DNA from: Acanthacorydalis orientalis
Lineage: Eukaryota; Arthropoda; Insecta; Megaloptera; Corydalidae
Direction: 5' to 3'
DNA length: 64,000 nt
NCBI GenBank assembly: GCA_034766995.1
Contig: CM068322.1
Location: 34,708,439 to 34,772,438, forward strand
The notes under the pieces were generated by a model. It saw nothing but the letters and a program-made list of their open reading frames with translations, made no database searches and was not told where the DNA came from. Positions 1 through 11,731 of the stretch are shown here, piece by piece; within the stretch, counting starts at the first letter, position 1; every line of letters starts with the position of its first letter. Made by a program: the position numbers and the translations under genes.

Positions 1-2837
1 TTGTTCGTTTCAGAAAAATCTAAAACATGACCTTCATACATATATTTATACAATTCAATAATCTGTACGATTTAACGCTGGAAACCGTCTTCCATGCTTG
101 GAAGATTCTGGTATTTTCCTAAATCTCAAAGACACCGAAACGGGATGAAATATTTTTTAATTTTTGAAATAAATTAATAACCTTTTCATCTGGATTCTGT
201 GTCGTTCTTTAGATTTATATAATTATAATCGAAACATACTCATTTTCAATTCAAATGATTCCAATTTCAATTCAATTCATTCTCATTTTGAAAAGTTCTT
301 GTCAAATTATTTATTTCGATTTTTAATTATTATGTTTAAAATAAATCAGTAATCGATTTCATCCAATTGTAATGTCAGGACGGCCTGGTTTCATTGTTTT
401 GAAAAATGTGAATAAAAAATATCTGTCCAGATAACGACAAATCATTTTTGCTAAAGACATTTCTTTAAATAATGAATTTTTCAAGTAGTAACATCCATGT
501 GGTAGAAAGATATTCAGTATTTTTTAAAAAACTAAATTATTAAATGTCATATCTAGGATAATTTTAGTAATGGAAATTTATTTATTCTTTTTCATATCAT
601 TTTCCGATTTGAAACAATTATAAATGAACACAGACAAGTTTCAAAAGTATGTCGAAATGAATCAGTTTTCTTCACTATAATAACAGCTGGAATTAACTGA
701 GATATAAATCGAAAATCCTACCTCTAGCAAAAACACATGCACGTTATGTTACACATGCATTCGAATACACAAGTGCATGTAATATAATTCCGTAAAGTAG
801 AAAACCTGATGCCTTCCACCCATACATAGACCCATCGATCCATCGTTACACACACACATTTAACAAATAGCCGTTACATCCTCGTACTCACACCCAGAGA
901 CATAAACATAGAGACAGACAGACGGATCCGCGATACACACATAACTCATTCTGCTCGCTGCATTTAGTTTAATCGCGATTAGATTCATCCACGATCAGTG
1001 AAACGTATATACTCCTCCACTCAGATGGATGTGTCGGACCGTACGGAACGCATAAATATCAATTAACACGCAAAAACATTACACGTATTTGAAAAGCCGG
1101 ATCTCGCATCGATTGGAATCGAACCCCCACTACTAAGTATGCCAGTGTATATCTGTCTGTCTGTTGATATTAATTTCAATATGAGATCGACGGATGGTTA
1201 TCTATTTAAGAAAATTATCAGATTTTACACACTTTAATTATACAGAATTTGATTGTGTGGTTTTATGAACTCTGATCTCTTGGATCAGTTCTGACTGAGG
1301 ACTCTTTCATATTTATTTTTCGATTTATAAGCGAGAAAATAAATACGAAACAAGTAATATTTTTACAAACACACATTCTTATTTCGCTTTATTCATATAC
1401 TACATCATTTTTCTATTTATGAATTAGAAGCAAACGCTTTAAAATAAAATAAACATCTAAAAAATGACAAGTACAGAAATGAAACTGAAACCTAATTATC
1501 TTGGCGTACAGAAAAATTTTTATAACAAAGAAAAAATTTTTGACAATTATTGAGAAATTTCATCAAGTCTTCAATTTTAGGTAATGGAATATTTGATTGT
1601 ATTTTTAAGAATTTGTGCTGGGCGATGTGAAGATGATGAAATTTCTATCAAATTTCTCATAAACAAGAATTAAAAATGATCATCAATCGTTTATTGAACA
1701 ATTGTGATCAGATTTTTTCAGTCTGTGGAATGGAGAAAGTACCCACGTGTGAAACTAAGAAACTGTTTCGAATTTCCGAACATTACTTTATTCAAAAGTT
1801 TTTATTTACTTAAATTAAATGTATAATAAATAAAACACAGATTGAATAATGAATAGAATCAACTAAGGAATTGTTATTCAGAACGAAACACGAACTTAAA
1901 AAATAAATAAAGTCGCAAATTAAAACTTTAATTAAATCCGCGACTTTCCGATTATAATTGGCAAATAATTCAACATAATACGAATTTCACACGTTCTGAA
2001 AACTCCAAATAAATATTTCCATTGTCTGCGCATCGCGACCGTAATGAGATTCCTCGATAAAAGTGTCTAATATTCGTTCTTTGTTGTGAAAACGTTAACA
2101 TTTAATTAACGTCCGTGAAATATGAAAATAAAAAGATTTATTTCGTGACACGTCCGAGATTATTCGCTGTGAAATTATTTATTGTATATTGTGTTCGTAC
2201 ATTTTTTCTAAGAAACCCGTCTAATAACATAATGAAATACCATTTATATATTTATATTTGCAAATCTATTTACAGCTAACGAGAGAAGAGGAACGTACCG
2301 TAATAAGTCTTAATTATTTTTGTAAATCTTTGACAACTGGAAGTCATGTTTATTTCAAAAAGTACTGTTGCACAAAAAAAGCAATTAATTTCGACGCAAG
2401 TGTTTCGTGGGACACTGAGGAGCCATAATTACACATTATGCACGGTTTGAGTTCGAGCCGTCGTCGGTCACAGATGATTTTAATTAAAATAAATAATCGA
2501 AAAAAGTTCATCGACGAAAAGCGCACGGTCAACGTTTATGGAGTTTATTTATTATTTATACGGAATAAATATGGATTCCCTGCAAGGTACTGAACTGTAC
2601 CGATCCCGTTAGAACGTCAGCGAGTTGAAAAAAAAATCAACAGATTCCAATTTACATAAAATACTATTAAAATTCACAACGCTCGTTTTTTCCGTGTTAA
2701 TTATTACTATAATACTCATTTGAAATTAATAACCATAAATCCAATTATAAATATGTATATTCAGTAGCTGCTAAAACAAATTCTACACACATAAAGTTAA
2801 TATCAATAACCAGTTCTGAGCACGCAATACCACAAAA
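1..2837. other. AT-rich noncoding stretch, no gene seen
   Basis: No open frame resembles a known protein. Roughly 720-1160 is less AT-rich and holds short CA runs, a GACAGACAGACGG-like run and scattered TAAT cores. 1900-2560 is plain AT-rich sequence with many TTAATTA-type words. Apart from one palindromic-repeat copy near 1620, I see nothing to annotate. Confidence 0.6.
1615..1750 (-). repeat. Palindromic dispersed repeat, copy 1 (reverse)
   Basis: On the plus strand this reads GAAGATGATGAAAT, then CATAAACAAGAATT, then AAAAATGATCATCAATCG, TTTATTGAACAATTGTGATC and a 'gtctgtgga' tail. That is the reverse order of the words seen in the better copies near 22.2, 25.6 and 59.8 kb. It is diverged. 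Confidence 0.5.
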
Positions 2838-2933
2838 CGGTGCTGCTGCTGCTGCTGCTGGCGGCTGCTGCCGTGTTGTTGTTGTTGTTGCCGCTACACA
2901 GACAACAAAACCCGGTCATCATCATCATCATTA
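2838..2933. repeat. Trinucleotide cluster (CTG)n, (GTT)n, (CAT)n
   Basis: Three different triplet microsatellites lie within 100 bases: CTG/GCTG at 2841-2871, GTT at 2874-2890 and CAT at 2916-2931. It could encode homopolymer peptides, but no flanking coding frame is visible. Confidence 0.85.
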
Positions 2934-3479
2934 AATAATTATACATCTATAGTTTTTATTTAGTAATGAAATTAAAGTGCATTTTATTTATTTTATGAAT
3001 CATTGGTCGGTCATCGCTTTTATGGTATCATAAATTCATATACAGGAACTTGTGGTTTTTCTCTCTTACCACATTTACAAAATGTGCTCGTTGATTCGTA
3101 CGCGTTGTTTTATGCGGACTGATTCATTTTTTATCGACTTTTTCACGATCGAATTCGATATTTTTCGAATGTACAGGCGTGAAGGAAAATAATTCGTTGC
3201 GTATGCCGGAAAAAAGGCCGACCGTTCTTGAAATTCCAGTTCATATTTCGTAGCTTTTGATGAAATTCGCAGTTCGATCGATTCAAATAAGATAGAACTC
3301 GAAGAGTATAAAATTTCAATAAATCCAAGAGTACATCGAAACAGTTCAACTGGTTCTTTTGTGTTTACTCTTTTAATAATCTTCCAGAACAAATTAATTC
3401 AAATCTTACTCGCCTCACAAACTTTTTTCCCAGATTGCGCGGACGAGTGTGATCATCAACATGTATCATATATGAAGAC
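2934..3479. other. AT-rich stretch, nothing recognised
   Basis: A 105-codon minus-strand frame (3392-3075) has no recognisable motif and no codon-bias signal. I see no repeat here. Confidence 0.5.
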
Positions 3480-4074
3480 TTCGAAAAAATCTCAAGGAAA
3501 AGACTGGTTTTGAGTGGTTTTAGACATGGTGGTTTTCAAATTGTCAGCATTAAAAGGCGAATATCTCGAAAACTCTTCATCACATGATAAGAACTGAAAT
3601 ATCTGTGGATAGAGCTTTCAAAACTATGTAAGAACAGCCCGCATTCATTTTTAAAAAAGTTAAGCTATCAAATTCGCCAACATCTCCCAAATTCAAGATC
3701 CGGAGAAAAACTGTAAAAAAACATTTTTCCTAGATAAAAAGTCATCATGTTAGGCATTTTCTGTAAATTCCAAGATAAGAAATAACATCAAGAAAAATAC
3801 AAGTTGTCGTGGCTTTAAGTCCCACGGTACTGTTAAAGACATTCACGGCACAGTTTACCTGAAGTTATCAACCCTCAAATGTCTAAAAAAAATTGAAAAA
3901 ACCATAGAAAACGTAAAATGGAGTGAAAGAGTGAAGGCTAGACAGTTTGAAAAAATTACTTGTCCCTATCTGAAAAGAAATTGTATTTTTAAACATCTTA
4001 AAACATTTTCCTTCTCTAACCTGACAATTCTATGTAAACCACTGCGGTTTTGTACATATAAACCCCAATTTTTT
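3480..4074 (+). other. Unclassified tract upstream of a transposase relic
   Basis: The sequence differs in texture from its surroundings, with words such as GGCGAATATCTCGAAAAC and CCAACATCTCCCAAATTC. It runs directly into the transposase remnant at 4075. It may be the decayed 5' part of that element. No N-terminal helix-turn-helix could be read, so this is inference. Confidence 0.3.
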
Positions 4075-4558
4075 TTTTGTTAAATCAAATGAATGAGTTG
4101 GACTTGGAAAACATGTTTTTTCAACAAGATAGAGCTACATGTCATGCAGTACGACACATATTCGGAATGTTAAAGAGAATGTTTCCAGGTCAATTAATTT
4201 CCAGGAACGGTGATACTGATTGGCCGCCAAAATCTCTCGGTCTGACAGCCGCCGTTTTGGAGCTATCTTAAGGGACGTGTCTATGCCAGGAAGCCAACGA
4301 CTATTGAACAGATTAAATATAATATTAGAGAAGCTGTAAACGAAATATCGCCTGAAATGTGTGGAAATCCAATAAAAAAATGCAACCGAAAGTGTTCGCA
4401 CATGTGTTGCAGCAAGGGATGGTCATTTGGCGGACATTATATCCCACACAAAATCGCAAAGTCAGAACAAATTACTTATGGAATATTATCAAATATTTTT
4501 TTTATTTATTGTGAAAACAATTTCAATTCTAATTTGTAAATCGGCCATCCTGTATATA
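4075..4558 (+). pseudogene. Tc1/mariner-superfamily transposase relic, C-terminal half
   Basis: The frame starting at 4077 reads LDLENMFFQQDRATCHAVR and then LISRNGDTDWPPKS. These match the FQQDGATCH and LISRxGxxxWPPRS blocks of a transposase group common in insects, and the Asp in FQQD is the second catalytic acid. The protein then shifts frame: the expected DLTPLDYFLW block is broken near 4245, so the third acid is lost. Another frame resumes with LKGRVYARKPTTIEQIKYN (from about 4268) and a third carries GHLADIISHT (4421-4450). At least two frameshifts are therefore needed. A terminal-repeat-like TCGGCCATCCTGTATATA ends at 4558, as at the ends of such elements. No 5' end was found. This is an old, inactive insertion. 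Confidence 0.8.
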
Positions 4559-4619
4559 TCCGAAGTAGCTCACAATAGACCGTACCTGCCGCTATTAATA
4601 TCGAAATTAATTATTTATT

Positions 4620-5135
4620 AGCAAAGTTCAGTGTACCGTAGATCCTCATAATGCACTGGCATAATAGTCAATCACATGCACCCACATGTGATTAGTAAAT
4701 TATAAGGCGCTCGTCGAGCATTCGTCACAATACGCGGACCATAAAAGTAAACGTACGACGGTGGCGGGCATTAAAGGCACATGAATATCTGAACAGGTGT
4801 TCATTGTTGGGCAATTTCAAAAATTAAAATCCGGTTTCGACGGAGGTGCAAGTCATGTTCTGTAGTTGAATGATTGATTAAATGTTATGAATCGTAATTT
4901 ATTAAACGCTGGTGTCTATTAGATACTGTCGACCATGTGGTTATACTTGTCGGTTGTCTATTAGATCCTAGTCTTCTCGACATCTCGTACGACTTTTTTT
5001 TATCTTTCCCGTACACGTACTCCGATTATTGTTATTTATTGTCATCATTCATAAGTGACTACGGCCTTTGGGCGGACTCTAATGAGGTAGCGAGGCTTGT
5101 TTTCGTTGATTATTAGGATGGATTATGATGTTTCA
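4620..5135. promoter_or_regulatory. Less AT-rich block, candidate conserved noncoding element
   Basis: Unique-looking sequence with homeodomain- and E-box-like words (ATTAAATGTTATGAATCG, GAACAGGTGTTC, GTCAATCACATGCAC) and no coding frame. The word TGTCTATTAGAT occurs twice, about 47 bases apart, near 4911 and 4958. A regulatory role is inferred from composition only. Confidence 0.3.
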
Positions 5136-5154
5136 GATATGAATATATTTTATA

Positions 5155-5529
5155 TACACACACACACATACACACGGACTTATATATAAGATAAATTGAC
5201 CATAAATATAACATTACGATAGATAATCCTGGTTTAAATCTCTGAGTGCAGTATCGAGCATGTCTAGTATTCTATTCGATGCCTTATTATTTATAAACTA
5301 ACCATTATTATACAAAATTTTATAAGAGAATATATTTGTTTTGTGCAGTTTTTATAATTTTGAATATTTCTTTTTCTATGGATAACCAAAGAAAAACTAT
5401 ATAAGTTTACTTTGAAGTAACGAGATGCCCAATTAAAAATAGGTAAACACTAAAACCACAATGCCAGATATAAAAATTGTTTCAACAAATGAACTTTTCG
5501 TTTCCCTACAAGCAAAAAATATGTTGTCT
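5155..5529. other. AT-rich stretch, short (CA)n, nothing else
   Basis: A short (AC)n run lies at about 5155-5176. The rest is AT-rich with no recognisable element. Confidence 0.5.
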
Positions 5530-6480
5530 GATCCAAAATGTTCAATAATTAATCAGTGATCATTTATGATTGTCTATTATGCATATTTCGATGACACATT
5601 ATTTACAAAATATAAAAGTACAGGAAAATCTAAAAAGACACAGAAGAAATGTGGATTGTAGTGTGATATAAATTCACTTATAAACAGAAAATCTAAAAAA
5701 ATAAAATCTTTGATAGTAATGTGATAAGTCTTACAAAGAAACAGAAATATATATAAAGAAACACAAAAAAATTGTTATGTTCTATGAAATGAGAGAAAAA
5801 TTCATGTGTGAATAGAAAATTAAAAAAACTTTTATTTTAGCAATCACACATATTTGTAAGGTACAGAAAATTTTAAAAAGAAAAAGTTTTTTTGTGAATT
5901 GTAGAATATGAGAAAAAGTCATATGTCAAAAGAACTTCTATAAAATTCTACTATTTTATGGTAACGTCAAAGAGGTCAAGTACTGAAAAATCTAAAATGA
6001 AACAGCAAAAAGTATTTTAGATTCTCTTTTTTGAAATAAAACTGAATCTAAAAAAATCTATCATAATATCATCATCCTCACTAAAGTACAGAAAAATCTG
6101 AAACGAAAAACCATAAAAAATATTTTTATAGTTTTTAGAGTCAAACAAAAATTCATTTGAATGTTTTCAAAACAAAATCTAAAAAGATATGGTAATATCA
6201 TCACTCTCAGAGAGATAAGATACAAGAAAATCTAAAAAGAAACAGGAAAAAAACTTTTTGTACTCTTTAAGATGAAAAAAAATCAATTCTAAAAAGAAAA
6301 CTAGAAAAAAGAAAATATTTATCACAGTTCCGTCCATCTTAAAGCGCAGAATAATCTAAAAATAAACAGTAAAATATTTTCAATGGTTTCCGAGATGAGA
6401 GAAAGAATCATTTAAGACTTCTAAAAATAAAATCTCAAAAACATCACTTATTTATTGTTGTAGACTTGTAATAATCTTCG
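5530..6480 (+). repeat. Degenerate tandem array related to the palindromic repeat
   Basis: It begins with a palindromic-family copy (5540-5640: CAGTGATCATTTATGATTG, TATGCATATTTCGATGACA, GTACAGGAAAATCTAAAAAG). It then repeats the motif GTACAGAAAAATCTAAAAAGAAACAG in diverged form near 5620, 5860, 5980, 6082, 6220 and 6345. Spacing is irregular at about 100-140 bases, with one gap of 240. Segments with CATCATCCTCAC and AATTCATTTGAATG recur between them. The array is old, and exact monomer borders are not definable by eye. Confidence 0.6.
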
Positions 6481-6740
6481 AAGATGTCTGAAATTCTACC
6501 TCGCCGGGCATCAAACAGTCACTGCACAGCCATAATCGTTTAAAATCGTTGTACTACGGGATATCTAGTCTTTTTCTTTAAGATTTAACATAAAAATGTA
6601 TGAAATGAATTCGATAGGCTTTTTATAAAAATCATTTCTAAGAAATTGGATTAAAAATGTTTATAAAAAAACAGTTTTATATATTTTTTTTAATATGTGC
6701 GTTTTACACTCTTTGAAGGAGCTTAATATATCTATTTGTA

Positions 6741-6749
6741 TGTGTGTGG

Positions 6750-6784
<35 letters not shown>

Positions 6785-6819
6785 GATAGAGAGAGAGAGC
6801 GAAAGAGAGAGAAAGAGGC
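6741..6819. repeat. Compound (TG)(TA)n(GA)n microsatellite
   Basis: (TA)14 at 6753-6780 is preceded by a TGTGTG run and followed by GATAGATAGAGAGAGAG. Confidence 0.9.
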
Positions 6820-7017
6820 AAAGAAGTGGGAAAAATATTTCTCTCCATCCATTATTTGTGAAAATTATTTTCGATACAAACGATACAGATCTATAACAAC
6901 GTTGTTTGTGACTCTTGGCTTGAATATCTAAAAATAATATTTATTCCATTATCTGTCTTAATAATCTATTAAATTGGTATTTTTTTTAATGATCACTTAA
7001 ATTTAAATCTAATAAAG

Positions 7018-7022
<5 letters not shown>

Positions 7023-7064
<42 letters not shown>
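7023..7064. repeat. (AT)21 microsatellite
   Basis: Uninterrupted AT run flanked by AATAAAGAACA and CTACAATC. Confidence 0.95.
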
Positions 7065-7066
<2 letters not shown>

Positions 7067-7121
7067 ACAATCAATTTAGTACTACCGGCACGATAAGAAA
7101 AAATATAAATATATTACACGC

Positions 7122-7132
7122 ACACACACATT

Positions 7133-7186
<54 letters not shown>

Positions 7187-7197
7187 AATGTGTGTAT
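7122..7197. repeat. Palindromic (CA)n(TA)n(TG)n array
   Basis: ACACACATTCTTA before the TA run is mirrored by TAAGAATGTGTGT after it, with (TA)25 at 7135-7184 between. The whole array is a near-perfect inverted repeat that could extrude as a cruciform. Confidence 0.9.
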
Positions 7198-7289
7198 ATA
7201 TGAATTCTCATTCCTAGAAAATTCCATCAATCTAACGATGTGCCAAATGTACCCCAATTAAAGTTAACAAACCCCAGTATCAAGTCATT

Positions 7290-7520
7290 ATTATTGCACG
7301 ACACGAAATGACATATGCTCGTGTCTCTGTCGCACGCGCGCTTCTCACATCGATCGCCTTATGTACGTCTTCGTTTGTCGCGACATCGATGCGCCAGTTC
7401 GAATCCATCTCGTTAGATCGGATAGAAGGATGTGCAATTAAGCTCAACTTCCATCCATTTCCAAATTGGCAATTTGTATTAAAGTCTGTTAGCGTAGTCC
7501 ATCATCATCATACATCTCCA
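7290..7520. other. GC-richer unique block
   Basis: Contains many CpG-containing words (GTCGCACGCGCGCTTCTC, TCGCGACATCGATGCGCC) in otherwise AT-rich DNA. It is open on the plus strand from 7308, but the peptide has no known motif and ends in low complexity. Possibly regulatory. Confidence 0.3.
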
Positions 7521-8328
7521 ATTATGTTTATGACATCATTTATACTTACATATGTTTCTTCTAATTATATTACACACAAACATATACAAACATATATATA
7601 TATATATACAGTTTTCAATAAATTGATACAAATTGATAAAACACTTAATTGAAAACATTTTAGTCCGCTTATTTTCCATTTTTGTCTTTTAAAATATAAT
7701 TATTTGATTAAAAAAATTAAAAAAAATCGTTATAGATTTCATATCAAATATATTATTTCAGAATTCTATCAATTGATGTATCGAATTACTTCTTGATGAA
7801 AGTTGACCAACATATCACTTGTGATATATTGGCCAACGTTTCAACAAGCCAGTCATCGGTCACAACCGACTCATTTACATATCAGAAGGATCTGAGTTAC
7901 ACAAATTTATAAATTCTGTTATTTAGTATTGTGACATTAGTAGAATGTGCGTACAGTTTACAGGACCGTACCTAAAGTTATTCTCTTAAATAAAAGTGTA
8001 GACAGTTTGTTTAGATTTCAGAACTTTCCATTTGTAGAAAGAAAATACAAAAAAAATAAAACGTTTGATCATAATGTTACACGTTTGAAAAAATTTTGAG
8101 CGGCCTCAACAATATCGATTGCCGCACGTCTCGAATTTTCTCTGATTGGTGCTCATTTGGATATTTCGATGACAGTGCCATCGTTTTCAATCCACCGATA
8201 CAGGAAAATCTCTCACAACTGATATTTTATTTTGAATTTCTTCTCATTTGTATTCTAATTTAATTTAAACTTATTTTCAATGCAAATCGTTTTTTTATTT
8301 CTCTGTTTAGTTTCATTGAATAGTAAGC

Positions 8329-8331
<3 letters not shown>
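7521..8331. other. AT-rich stretch with one palindromic-repeat copy
   Basis: A short (TA)n lies near 7595. At 8145-8214 (plus strand) TGATTGGTGCTCATTTGG, ATATTTCGATGACAGTGCC, ATCGTTTTCAATCCACCG and ATACAGGAAAATCT follow the palindromic-family order. Nothing else is recognised. Confidence 0.5.

Positions 8332-8373
<42 letters not shown>
8332..8373. repeat. (TA)21 microsatellite
   Basis: Pure run. A short (CAA)n run follows at 8401-8422. Confidence 0.95.
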
Positions 8374-8376
<3 letters not shown>

Positions 8377-8504
8377 TTTACAAAGTCACACAACAAACGG
8401 CAAAACAACAACAACAACAACGCAACGTTACCTCTCCGCTGCAACTTATAATTAATGAGTACCAATTTAATGAACGGACAAACTCTTAGTTTGTGCAAAA
8501 ACCG

Positions 8505-8760
8505 CTTCACCTACCTTATTAACGATATATAAGCTCGGGCTGTTTCCACACTCACAATCTCTTTCTCTTTCTCTCTCACTCATTCATTACACCATTCACG
8601 CTGCTGCTATCGGATCTCGGGAACAGACAGTGACAACTGAATATTTTATTGTGACTGAGAGCACAAATCATGAATTAATTGATTTGGCTTACGTCGATAT
8701 CATCAATTCCATGTTCAACGTGGTATTTAAACTGGCTTAACGTAACGACCGATTTGGTGA
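8505..8760 (+). promoter_or_regulatory. Weak promoter-like block with a TATA word
   Basis: GATATATAAGCTCGGGC near 8524-8540 is followed about 25-30 bases later by CACACTCACAATC and a CT-rich tract, then by AATTAATTGATTTGGC. The spacing suits a TATA/initiator pair, but no downstream coding frame or splice donor supports transcription. Tentative. Confidence 0.15.
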
Positions 8761-8785
8761 TTATCTCAATACGTTTTCCATTATA

Positions 8786-8788
<3 letters not shown>

Positions 8789-8837
<49 letters not shown>
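8789..8837. repeat. (AT)24 microsatellite
   Basis: Pure AT run between TTATAATC and AATATTTTAC. Confidence 0.95.
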
Positions 8838-8842
<5 letters not shown>

Positions 8843-9599
8843 TTACTTTATGCACTAAACGTTCTACTGTAACCAGGCTTGATAAAGCATGAATCATTGA
8901 AGTCACGTATGAAAAACTGTTCAGATAATAAAGTACGAGTTGTCTAATAAAACAAACTTATCTGTTATATTTCCTATCAATTATTTATAACGGTTTTTTT
9001 TTAAAAAAAAAACGGTGCATACGTTTTCAAGTGAATTGTCTTGTGAGTTTTCAATAATCAGATTGAATATGATTTATGGTTCAATCCTTGTCTCGATAAA
9101 GAACGACAGAGTTATGATTTTTTGATAGTGTGGCTGGATTCAGTTACACAAATTAATTTCTAGACATGTCTTTTTAGTAATGTTAAATTATATGGCGATA
9201 GCATCATTCATAAAGGGTTGAGATGTAGATAAAATAATCTTGTCGTTGAAATATGTATGAGCAGGAACAAAACTTTTTTAGATTTTAAATTTATCTTGAA
9301 AATATGTATCGATTTCTTTTTAGAAAAAATATGTTAATTAAACCGTTAAATGGCATTCAACTATGATTTGTCATTTTTGATTTGTTAGGAAGACCCTCAA
9401 ATATAGACTAGGAACGTTTAAAGTAAGTTTAAATAAGTAAGTTTAAAATCTAGAAGAAAGACTAGAAAAGATAACAGTAACTCCATGTAATAAAACCGCA
9501 ACTAATGAATTCAAAACGATTCTAGACAGATCTAATTCCGTGCATGTTCAGTCGTCGATGTACACGCAACCCGTAAAACATTTTCAATAAATGCGACAC
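8838..9599. other. AT-rich stretch, nothing recognised
   Basis: There is a TTTTTTTT/AAAAAAAA inverted pair near 8993-9010 and a weak echo of palindromic-repeat words at 9190-9240. No gene or clear element. Confidence 0.5.
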
Positions 9600-9930
9600 C
9601 GATCCCGGACCAAATTGAAAATTATCCACTAACGGACGAGACGGATTCCGCATATAGAAAAAAGCTTCCTCGCATGGCTAATACCATCTGTCGACGCGCG
9701 TCGCGAACAACATTTGAACCGTGACACGGAATACACTGATCGCAACGCGCAAGCGTCGACTTTTTCCGAACTTTCATCCTGCAAAATTGCGAAGAAGCGC
9801 TGCTATACTATGGCATCTGCTGCCTCTATCCCGACCGCTCCCTTTAATTAACAGAAAGTGGTTCATTAGAGCTTATTCATTAAAGCAAGGAGTAATTAGC
9901 GAACTCTAATGAATGCCGTAATAATCTAAC
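9600..9930. promoter_or_regulatory. Candidate conserved regulatory element, TAAT-rich
   Basis: A GC-richer flank (CTGTCGACGCGCGTCGCG) leads into 9838-9930, which packs homeodomain-type cores: TTTAATTAAC, TTCATTAGAG, TTCATTAAAG, AGTAATTAGC and CTCTAATGAATG. The block has no repeat character. The short frame 9721-9909 has no known motif. A role as an enhancer is inferred. Confidence 0.35.
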
Positions 9931-9938
9931 AGTGACTA

Positions 9939-9943
9939 TGTAT

Positions 9944-9992
<49 letters not shown>

Positions 9993-10032
9993 TATATTAT
10001 ATATATATATATACACATGTATGTATGTATGC
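9939..10032. repeat. Interrupted (TA)n with TACA/TATG ends
   Basis: TATACATACA, then (TA)n, then TTATATA, then ACACATGTATGTATGTATG. Confidence 0.9.
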
Positions 10033-10288
10033 TTGGAATTGTATTTTGTCTGTTAGAAGCTTTACTCTTCAAGTCCTAGCAAAAGCTTTGCATCCATACA
10101 AGTTGTTCGTACACTGCCTTAAATATAACTTCATTTAAATTTATCATTTAAACAAGAACGATTTTCTATTATGTGGGATTATTTGTGAGCATTTTTCAGC
10201 GAGCTACACTTAAGGGTAATTTATTTTCTGATGCATACTTCCTTCTTCAGATTAAATGCATATTTCAATTTTCTACATGCATTTTTAT

Positions 10289-10327
<39 letters not shown>
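10289..10327. repeat. (AC)n(AT)n compound microsatellite
   Basis: (AC)7 runs directly into (AT)12. Confidence 0.9.
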
Positions 10328-10692
10328 GTTACTTAAAAATTCTGTTTAAATATTTAAATTGTCATCAGTTTATTTAAATATTGTGATAAAAGATGGATGG
10401 AACATGTAGATAAAAAATGGTCTCTTTTAATGTATAGTATGTAAGGAATTACATGAATGGTAATTGGAAAAAAAATATCGTTGAAGTGATGTTCAGAAAT
10501 GAAACAGGCTATGTTAAAAATGGGTTAATTAAAATATTTTTAATTAGTAAATCAGGAAACCTTGCGAAACTGTATTCGAGAAACTGGACTAAATTAAAGG
10601 ATATATTTAAGGTAATTGTTAATTAAAATATGTACGTTGGGACACTGTATGACGATGAAGAATGTTGAGATGGTCGTAAAAATGCTAAAATC
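10328..10692. other. AT-rich stretch, nothing recognised
   Basis: No coding frame or repeat visible. Confidence 0.5.
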
Positions 10693-11064
10693 TTGACGAA
10701 AATTATTCTTTTTTTATTCCTAAACTATATGTGAAATGTTTACATTGAACGTGTGTCTCTTTTTACCCGATTTAGCATGTTTTATGCGTCACAACAGCTT
10801 CAACCGAAGCTAAACAAATCATTTCAGTGGCTTTGACATCATTTTTTTTTCTAACTGGAATGCAAAATGTGCACAATGTCTAATATGCTGCTTTTCGGAC
10901 GCCGTCGTGTTCACTAGATTTGTGAGGTTATGTCAACTAATTGACCAAGATATATAGTGTTTTTTAAATGTTAAGTTCCACTTAAAAATCTTAAGACGAC
11001 GAAAAATATTTTAATTTAAAACTGATGATTGGTCCAATTTAAAGGCACATGATTAATTTCTACA
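10693..11064 (-). mobile_element. Mariner-derived MITE, copy A
   Basis: Read on the minus strand it starts TGTAGAAATTAATCATGTGC. It then shows the family words AACACTATATATCTTGG, GACATAACCTCACAAA, ACGGCGTCCGAAAAGCAGC and GAAATGATTTGTTTAGC, shared with 46.0, 54.1 and 35.5 kb. The other end, near 10693, has GACGAAAATTATTC, a diverged match to the terminal repeat of the 46.0 kb copy. It keeps the 5' half and little of the 3' half. No coding capacity. Confidence 0.6.
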
Positions 11065-11572
11065 CCGAATATATAGCACAATTAAATCTTATTAACTTAT
11101 ATCTGAAATTATTCTAATGTATTCTTCAAGTAATACACGTTAACAAAACAAAATATAAAAAAATAAAAATATTTATAAACGATTGTAACTTGGTGTATGA
11201 TTTTTTTCTACTTAACTCTAAACAGAACTCGAATCTTTTTAAGGAACAATAATTATCTGATGTGCACGTCGATAATTTAACTGAGAAACGAAGCTTTCAT
11301 ATTTTTACTATTTCTGAAAAGAATTTCAATTTATAGGCGGTCGGTTATTGGAGTTTTGGGGCGCTTATAAGTAACCATCTATTATGGTCGGTTATAAGAT
11401 CTTTATACTATTTTTTCCAAACAAATTGAGAATAAACTTTTTGATAGATGTAATAATTTCATATATATGTTAAAAATGATCTTTAGTATGGATTTTATTC
11501 CCAATAAAAAGATTATTTAATTTATCGCATTTTCCTGTAAGGTATTCTGTACATAAATTCATAATTTTAATT
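11065..11572. other. AT-rich stretch, nothing recognised
   Basis: No coding frame or repeat visible between the two MITE copies. Confidence 0.5.
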
Positions 11573-11731
11573 TCCACGAATGAATTATTTTTTCACCTCA
11601 CAACTTGTAAACCTCTTCCACTAATTTAGCATTTTTTTGATGCTTTATGCATCACTACACCTTATAAAAATATTTTATTTAAAACGGGACTATGAGTGAT
11701 TCAAGTAAAAGGCACATAATGAATTTTTAGA
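11573..11731 (-). mobile_element. Mariner-derived MITE, short deleted copy
   Basis: CCACGAATGAATTATTTTTT at one end and AAAGGCACATAATGAATTTT at the other resemble the ends of copy A. Inside, CTCTTCCACTAATTTAGCAT is shared with the 46.2 kb copy. The middle is deleted. Confidence 0.45.

Noticed and set aside
1100..1135. T-arm-like GGGGTTCGATTCC on the minus strand
   Set aside because: The putative T-stem does not pair (GGGGG against CCAAT) and no acceptor or anticodon arm can be built around it.
5083..5103. TGAGGTAG, identical to the let-7 seed
   Set aside because: The remainder diverges from let-7 and no complementary arm exists within 100 bases on either side, so no precursor hairpin.
5378..5392. 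Minus-strand TCTTTGGTTATC, identical to the start of miR-9
   Set aside because: No GATAACC-type star arm downstream; hairpin absent.
7396..7412. CCAGTTCGAATCC as a tRNA T-loop
   Set aside because: Flanking bases do not form a T-stem or acceptor.
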